Part shown: in pieces, positions 60,089 to 64,000 of the stretch
How positions within the stretch are numbered: the stretch's first letter is position 1
Layout of the letters: every line of letters starts with the position of its first letter
NCBI RefSeq assembly: GCF_003176895.1
Contig: NZ_QGTD01000011.1
Location: forward strand, 124,001-188,000
Length of the DNA stretch: 64,000 nucleotides
Direction: 5' to 3'
Origin: Gracilibacillus dipsosauri
Lineage (GTDB): Bacteria > Bacillota > Bacilli > Bacillales > Amphibacillaceae
Program-made: the position numbers and the translations under genes
Notes under the pieces: generated by a model
The model's input: the letters and a program-made list of their open reading frames with translations, nothing else
Told to the model about the DNA's origin: nothing
The model's database searches: none

Positions 60089-60625
60089 TTCATCTAAAAC
60101 ATCGCTTGGTCTTTTTCCTCTTTGTAGGTCGCGAATACTCAAGCCGAAATCCATCTGCAAGTGAGGGTAATCTTTAAAACGAGTAAAATCGCCACCCCAG
60201 CTAAACCCTAAATCCTTCGCTATTTCAACTACCTCCATCCAGTCACTCTTTCCATTATTGTTCCCATCATATTCCATGTCCCAGCTTGCTTGATCCGGCT
60301 GTGGTAAGAGGGCAAAGTCAATAGCTAACCCATAATTATGGTAAGATTCTCCTCCCTTTGCGTAAGTGACAACACTGCCTTCTGTTGTCCTTCCTTGTTC
60401 ATAAATTTGGTCTTGGTCTGCAATGGAACGGAAATCATCTGTAATTAAAATCGGTATTCCGATGGATGCTGTCCTTTTTATTAAATCATCCCTTGCTTGC
60501 TTGACTAGTGGATGAAGGTCTGTAGGCATAGGTCTGTCTTGATATTTTTGGTATAAATAGTACTGATAGCTTCCAAATAATACTAAAATCAACAATAAAA
60601 AAATAAAAATTTTGCGAATTTTCAT
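60086..60625 (-). CDS. cwlK: M15-family peptidoglycan peptidase, CwlK-like
   Basis: A 179-residue exported peptidase with an N-terminal membrane/signal segment (IFIFLLLILVLFGSYQYYLY). The M15 zinc motifs are visible: SYHNYGLAIDFAL supplies His and Asp, and YPHLQMDF supplies the last His; RSIADQDQIYEQGR is the conserved Arg region. CwlK is an L-alanyl-D-glutamate endopeptidase that cleaves cell wall peptides; a D,D-carboxypeptidase (VanY-like) activity is the alternative. No wall-binding domain is attached, and it may stay anchored. It is divergent from ilvD. Confidence 0.88.
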   Translation of the reverse strand: MKIRKIFIFLLLILVLFGSYQYYLYQKYQDRPMPTDLHPLVKQARDDLIKRTASIGIPILITDDFRSIADQDQIYEQGRTTEGSVVTYAKGGESYHNYGLAIDFALLPQPDQASWDMEYDGNNNGKSDWMEVVEIAKDLGFSWGGDFTRFKDYPHLQMDFGLSIRDLQRGKRPSDVLDE

Positions 60626-60745
60626 TATTTTCTCCTTTATGAGACATTTCGTATATCCTAAATATATGATACTATATCTGTATTGAGATTTGATAGAAAT
60701 AGATTTCTATATATTTTCGAAGATAATGGTTGGGAGGCAAAAGGT

Positions 60746-62437
60746 ATGGGGAAAGATTTACGTATCAAGAGTAAAGTGTTTGATGATTCCAAGCGTGCGC
60801 CAAACCGTGCTATGCTTCGTGCGGTAGGTGTAACAGACGAGGACTTTAAAAAACCAATGATCGGGATCGCTAGTACATGGAGTGAGGTTACACCTTGTAA
60901 TATTCACTTAGATGATCTAGCAATTAGTGCAAAAGAAGGGGCTAAAGCTGCGGGCGGTGTGCCTATGATCTTTAATACGATTACCGTTTCTGATGGTATT
61001 TCAATGGGGACGTCTGGCATGCGCTATTCTCTTCCGAGTCGTGATGTCATTGCAGACTCTATCGAAACAGTAGTAGGGGCGGAGAATCTAGATGCATATG
61101 TAGCGATTGGAGGCTGTGATAAAAATATTCCTGGATGCTTAATCTCGATTGCTCGTTCCGATGTTCCAGCAGTATTCGTATATGGTGGTACGATTTCACC
61201 AGGCTTCCGCAATGGTGAAAAACTGGATATCGTTTCTGTTTTTGAGGGCGTTGGGAAACATAACAATGGGGATATAGATGACGAGGAATTAAGAGGAATT
61301 GAATGTGCTGCTTGCCCGGGAGCTGGGTCTTGTGGTGGTATGTATACTGCGAATACAATGGCCACAGCGGTAGAGGCGCTTGGAATGAGCTTACCTGGTA
61401 GCTCCTCTAACCCTGCTGAATCCAAATTAAAGGCAGAGGATTGTCGTAAAGCGGGAGAAGCTGCCTACAAACTATTAGAACAAGGCATATATCCAAAAGA
61501 TATTTTAACGAAAAAAGCCTTCGAAAATGCGATTACTGCTGTAATGGCATTAGGTGGATCAACGAATGCGGTACTCCATTTATTAGCTATTGCGAATGCT
61601 GCGCAAGTGGACGTAACAATGGATGACTTTAATCGTATCCAAGAAAAAGTACCTCATTTAGCAGATTTAAAGCCAAGTGGAAAATACGTTATGGAGGATT
61701 TACACAATATCGGTGGGGTTCCGGCTGTTATGCGTCTCCTACTAGACAACGGATTTTTACATGGAGATTGTTTAACGGTAACTGGCAAGACGATTGCCGA
61801 GAACTATGAAGATGCACCGGTATTATCTGATGACCAAGATATCATCCATCCATTAAGTAATCCATATCGTGAAAATGGACCACTCGTTGTGTTAAAAGGA
61901 AACCTCTCACCAAATGGTGCTGTAGCAAAGGTTTCTGGTGTTAAGGTTAAACGTCACACAGGTCCTGCTCGTGTATTTAATACAGAAGAGGAAGCAACAA
62001 ATGCAGTGATGAACAATGAAATTAAAGAAGGCGATGTTCTAGTAATCTGTTATGTGGGGCCAAAGGGTGGGCCTGGAATGCCTGAGATGCTCTCTATTTC
62101 TGCGATTCTAGTAGGAAAAGGCTTAGGGCAAAAGGTTGCTTTACTAACTGATGGTAGATTTTCAGGTGGTACCCATGGACTCGTTGTCGGTCACATTGCA
62201 CCAGAAGCACAGGTTGGAGGGCCAATTGGCCTATTAGAAGAAGGGGATATGGTAACCATTGACTCTGAATTGAAAGAGATTACTATGGATGTTTCCGATG
62301 AAGAATTAGAAAAACGCCGTGCCAATTGGAAAGCTCCAGAACTTTACAAACGCGGAGTACTTGGGAAATATGCTCATAATGTCTCCTGTTCCTCACAAGG
62401 TGCTGTCACTGACTTTATTAGAAGAAACGATCAATAA
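60746..62437 (+). CDS. ilvD: dihydroxy-acid dehydratase
   Basis: A 563-residue iron-sulfur dehydratase that forms branched-chain 2-oxo acids for valine, isoleucine, leucine and pantothenate. Cluster cysteines lie in [13 protein letters not shown] and [19 protein letters not shown]. Family motifs [34 protein letters not shown] and [16 protein letters not shown] are intact. The ATG at 60746 follows GGGAGG (60732-60737) with 8 bases of spacing; the frame extends upstream without conservation. It stands alone, apart from the usual ilv-leu cluster, and no T-box leader is visible. Confidence 0.96.
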   Translation: MGKDLRIKSKVFDDSKRAPNRAMLRAVGVTDEDFKKPMIGIASTWSEVTPCNIHLDDLAISAKEGAKAAGGVPMIFNTITVSDGISMGTSGMRYSLPSRDVIADSIETVVGAENLDAYVAIGGCDKNIPGCLISIARSDVPAVFVYGGTISPGFRNGEKLDIVSVFEGVGKHNNGDIDDEELRGIECAACPGAGSCGGMYTANTMATAVEALGMSLPGSSSNPAESKLKAEDCRKAGEAAYKLLEQGIYPKDILTKKAFENAITAVMALGGSTNAVLHLLAIANAAQVDVTMDDFNRIQEKVPHLADLKPSGKYVMEDLHNIGGVPAVMRLLLDNGFLHGDCLTVTGKTIAENYEDAPVLSDDQDIIHPLSNPYRENGPLVVLKGNLSPNGAVAKVSGVKVKRHTGPARVFNTEEEATNAVMNNEIKEGDVLVICYVGPKGGPGMPEMLSISAILVGKGLGQKVALLTDGRFSGGTHGLVVGHIAPEAQVGGPIGLLEEGDMVTIDSELKEITMDVSDEELEKRRANWKAPELYKRGVLGKYAHNVSCSSQGAVTDFIRRNDQ

Positions 62438-62443
62438 AAACAT

Positions 62444-62480
62444 AAAAAGTGGAGAAGCCAATTTGGTTTCTCCACTTTTT
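62444..62480 (+). terminator. rho-independent terminator of ilvD
   Basis: AAAAAGTGGAGAA and TTCTCCACTTTTT form a long stem around a GCCAATTTGGT loop that is itself partly paired. Confidence 0.9.
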
Positions 62481-62534
62481 CATTTTAACAGTAGGATAAA
62501 TAGCTTGGGAATAACCGAATTACTGTACGATAAA

Positions 62535-62560
62535 GCCAAGATAAAAGTACATATCTTGGC
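62535..62560. repeat. palindrome related to the 5149-5172 hairpin
   Basis: GCCAAGATA (62535-62543) and the segment ATATCTTGGC (62551-62560) form a 9-bp perfect stem. The sequence CCAAGATA...ATATCTTGGCRAT is shared with the element at 5149-5177, which suggests a dispersed repeat family. Confidence 0.6.
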
Positions 62561-62594
62561 AATAGCACAGGAACCGAAGAAATTAACTATCTGT

Positions 62595-63716
62595 TTATTC
62601 AGAAGATTTTATAATGGAGTGAATCGGGTAATCTTTCGCATCTAAAATCCCATCTTTTCTTAATATCATTTTGGCGAGCTCTCTTCCGATAAAAGGACCA
62701 GTAGTTAGACCAGAGGAGCCAAGGCCATTGGCAGCATAAATTCTTTCATAACCAGGGAGCCTGCCGAAGACTGGTAAAAAATCTGGAGCAACGGGTCGAA
62801 ATCCTACATTTACCTTTACTAAAGCACTGCTTAATAAAGCAGGTGCTACCTCTCTCAGATCCGAAAAGATTTTTTGTAAACCTATTGGCGTCACATGTGT
62901 ATCCCAACCAACATCATCCTCATGTGTAGTACCTGCTGCAATTTGCCCGTGTTCAAAAGGAACAATGTAGTGTGTTCCTCTTGGCATAATTACTGGCCAA
63001 TCACCTGTGTCATCCTCCTTCCATTTTAAGGAGACAATTTGGGCTTTTTGTGGTCTGATCAATCCATTTAACCCTAAGGACTCCACAATAGTGGAAAACC
63101 AGGACCCATTGGCTAAAACAATTTGATCTGCTTCAATAAGAGTGTCGTTCACTTTGATATTTGCATGGTTGGCTGTTTTCACTAAGCTTGCTTCTCCAGT
63201 GATTATTTTTACTCCATGGTTCATGCAAGCTTCTAGTAAGGATTTTCGCAATTTTCCACCGTTTACTCTAGCTGCACCACTAACGTAAATGGATTGATAC
63301 TTTTCATCAAGTAAAGGAAATCTTTGCTTTGTTTCCGCAACATTTAATCGAGTAACCTCCCCGATTTCAGGAGCATCGACCAGGCGCTGCTGGGTCATCT
63401 CATATATTTTTTGTAGTGTTTTCTCTTCCTTACGGATAACAAGAGCTCCCGTCTGTTTATATCCTGTAGTGGAAATACCTTGATTCTTCAGTTCATCGAT
63501 AAGTGTTGGATAAAAGCTAGCACTGTTTTTGGCAAGCTGATACCATTTTTTATTTCTACGCTGTGAAACCCACGGGCAAATGATTCCTGCTGCAGCAGTA
63601 GTTGCCTGCCCAGTATGGTCAGCATCGACAAGGGTTACTTCAACGTTTTCTTTTGCTAGATAATAAGCAACCGATAAACCTACAATTCCTCCACCAATTA
63701 CTATAACATTAGCCAT
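62595..63716 (-). CDS. DAO-family FAD-dependent oxidoreductase
   Basis: A 373-residue flavoprotein of the D-amino-acid oxidase/glycine oxidase group. The FAD motif VIVIGGGIVGLSVAYYLAKE begins at residue 4, TTAAAGIICPWVS follows, and the C-terminal YAANGLGSSGLTTGP contacts FAD. The substrate could be glycine, sarcosine, a D-amino acid or a related amine; nothing in the sequence decides this. It has no cysteine signal or membrane anchor. It converges on ilvD across about 157 bases that hold a terminator and a palindromic repeat. Confidence 0.88.
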   Translation of the reverse strand: MANVIVIGGGIVGLSVAYYLAKENVEVTLVDADHTGQATTAAAGIICPWVSQRRNKKWYQLAKNSASFYPTLIDELKNQGISTTGYKQTGALVIRKEEKTLQKIYEMTQQRLVDAPEIGEVTRLNVAETKQRFPLLDEKYQSIYVSGAARVNGGKLRKSLLEACMNHGVKIITGEASLVKTANHANIKVNDTLIEADQIVLANGSWFSTIVESLGLNGLIRPQKAQIVSLKWKEDDTGDWPVIMPRGTHYIVPFEHGQIAAGTTHEDDVGWDTHVTPIGLQKIFSDLREVAPALLSSALVKVNVGFRPVAPDFLPVFGRLPGYERIYAANGLGSSGLTTGPFIGRELAKMILRKDGILDAKDYPIHSIIKSSE

Positions 63717-63840
63717 CTATTCATCACCTTTTTCTGTATGCACCTATCCATAGTTTGCAGTATTTTGTCGAACCAAGCAAGAATTCCATTAATTTCACGC
63801 GTAAAATCATAAAGAAAGTATACTATTGGACAAAAACATA

Positions 63841-63849
63841 TGCTATAAT
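63841..63849 (+). promoter_or_regulatory. extended -10 promoter of the last lipoprotein gene
   Basis: TGCTATAAT matches the extended -10 pattern TGNTATAAT, 58 bases before the ATG. No well-spaced -35 is seen, which this promoter class tolerates. Confidence 0.65.
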
Positions 63850-63906
63850 GTATCATAACTATTTTTGCTGTTCATTTAATGAAGAAATTGGGGGAAATAA
63901 ATAAAA

Positions 63907-64000
63907 ATGATGAAAAAAGGGATTTTGTTACTGTTGGTAGCAATGGCTATGAGTGTTCTAGCAGCTTGTGGAACAGAAGGAGAAAGTGATTCGTCAGGAG
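63907..64000 (+). CDS. lipoprotein, N-terminal part (3' end outside window)
   Basis: The first 31 residues of a lipoprotein are visible. The signal peptide reads MMKKGILLLLVAMAMSVLAA, then Cys, followed by a Gly/Glu/Ser linker (GTEGESDSSG). The lipobox is LAAC. Such an opening is typical of ABC transporter substrate-binding proteins in this organism, but the mature domain lies beyond the edge. ATG 63907 or the adjacent ATG at 63910 is the start; a GGGGGAAA stretch lies about 13 bases upstream. Confidence 0.75.
   Translation, partial: MMKKGILLLLVAMAMSVLAACGTEGESDSSG

Noticed and set aside
60703-60730. CodY-box-like sequence ahead of ilvD
   Set aside because: ATATTTTCGAAGATAAT resembles the consensus only in one half; too many mismatches in the other.
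63826-63849. -35 TTGGAC with -10 TATAAT before the last lipoprotein gene
   Set aside because: The spacer would be only 12 bases; the extended -10 reading is more plausible.

Overview
The window is AT-rich DNA from a Gram-positive, low-GC bacterium. The gene content (des/desKR, ypjP, yfkAB, manRP, GlnR/TnrA-type nitrogen control, cwlK, type II IPP isomerase) and the strong GGAGG-type ribosome binding sites, often serving TTG or GTG starts, point to the family Bacillaceae. A halotolerant, plant-polysaccharide-using genus such as Gracilibacillus or a relative would fit, but that is inference. No rRNA, tRNA, CRISPR array, insertion sequence or prophage was seen.

Region 1 (1-26 kb) is mostly carbohydrate uptake and degradation. 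It opens with the 3' end of an AraC-type regulator. Next come a ChvE/MmsA/MmsB-type monosaccharide ABC importer and a secreted multidomain pectate lyase. A long operon follows: two LplB/YtcP-type permeases, two tandem paralogous binding lipoproteins, a membrane-bound YesS/RhgR-like AraC regulator, an unassigned (alpha/alpha)6-type glycosidase-like protein, a GH95 enzyme and a YesL-like DUF624 protein. The operon carries no ATPase, as expected for importers that borrow a shared MsmX-type ATPase. After an ABC-F ribosome-protection gene comes a lone GH115 enzyme with a perfect catabolite (cre) operator. Together these genes look like a pectin or rhamnogalacturonan side-chain utilisation locus.

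Region 2 (21-23.2 kb) holds the ABC-F gene. Its leader on the minus strand is a complete ribosome-mediated attenuator: a consensus promoter, a three-codon leader ORF, three mutually exclusive pairing segments and an intrinsic terminator. A short SR1P-like zinc-ribbon ORF lies divergently, behind a 24-bp perfect palindrome.

Region 3 (25.4-46.5 kb) is housekeeping and regulation. It holds a SufR-like regulator divergent from sodA, acuI, yfkAB, the desaturase des with its DesK/DesR thermosensor (separated by a DinB-like gene), an MFS exporter, a metallo-beta-lactamase-fold hydrolase, ypjP, metAA (Glu111, so the acetyl-CoA type) and a manR/manP mannose-type PTS. It ends with an ammonium-transporter cluster. 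That cluster has a perfect TnrA/GlnR box, a GlnD-like DUF294 protein, a DEDDh exonuclease and a GlnR-like protein that lacks the C-terminal sensing tail.

Region 4 (46.7-64 kb) contains a MoxR-DUF58-DUF4350-DUF4129 membrane operon facing SpoIIM-like and RDD genes. It continues with a TetR-controlled MFS exporter with twin operators, pepT, and fni followed by a ferredoxin-NADP-reductase-like flavoprotein with a degenerate second nucleotide-binding motif. It closes with cwlK, ilvD, a DAO-type oxidase and the start of a lipoprotein gene.
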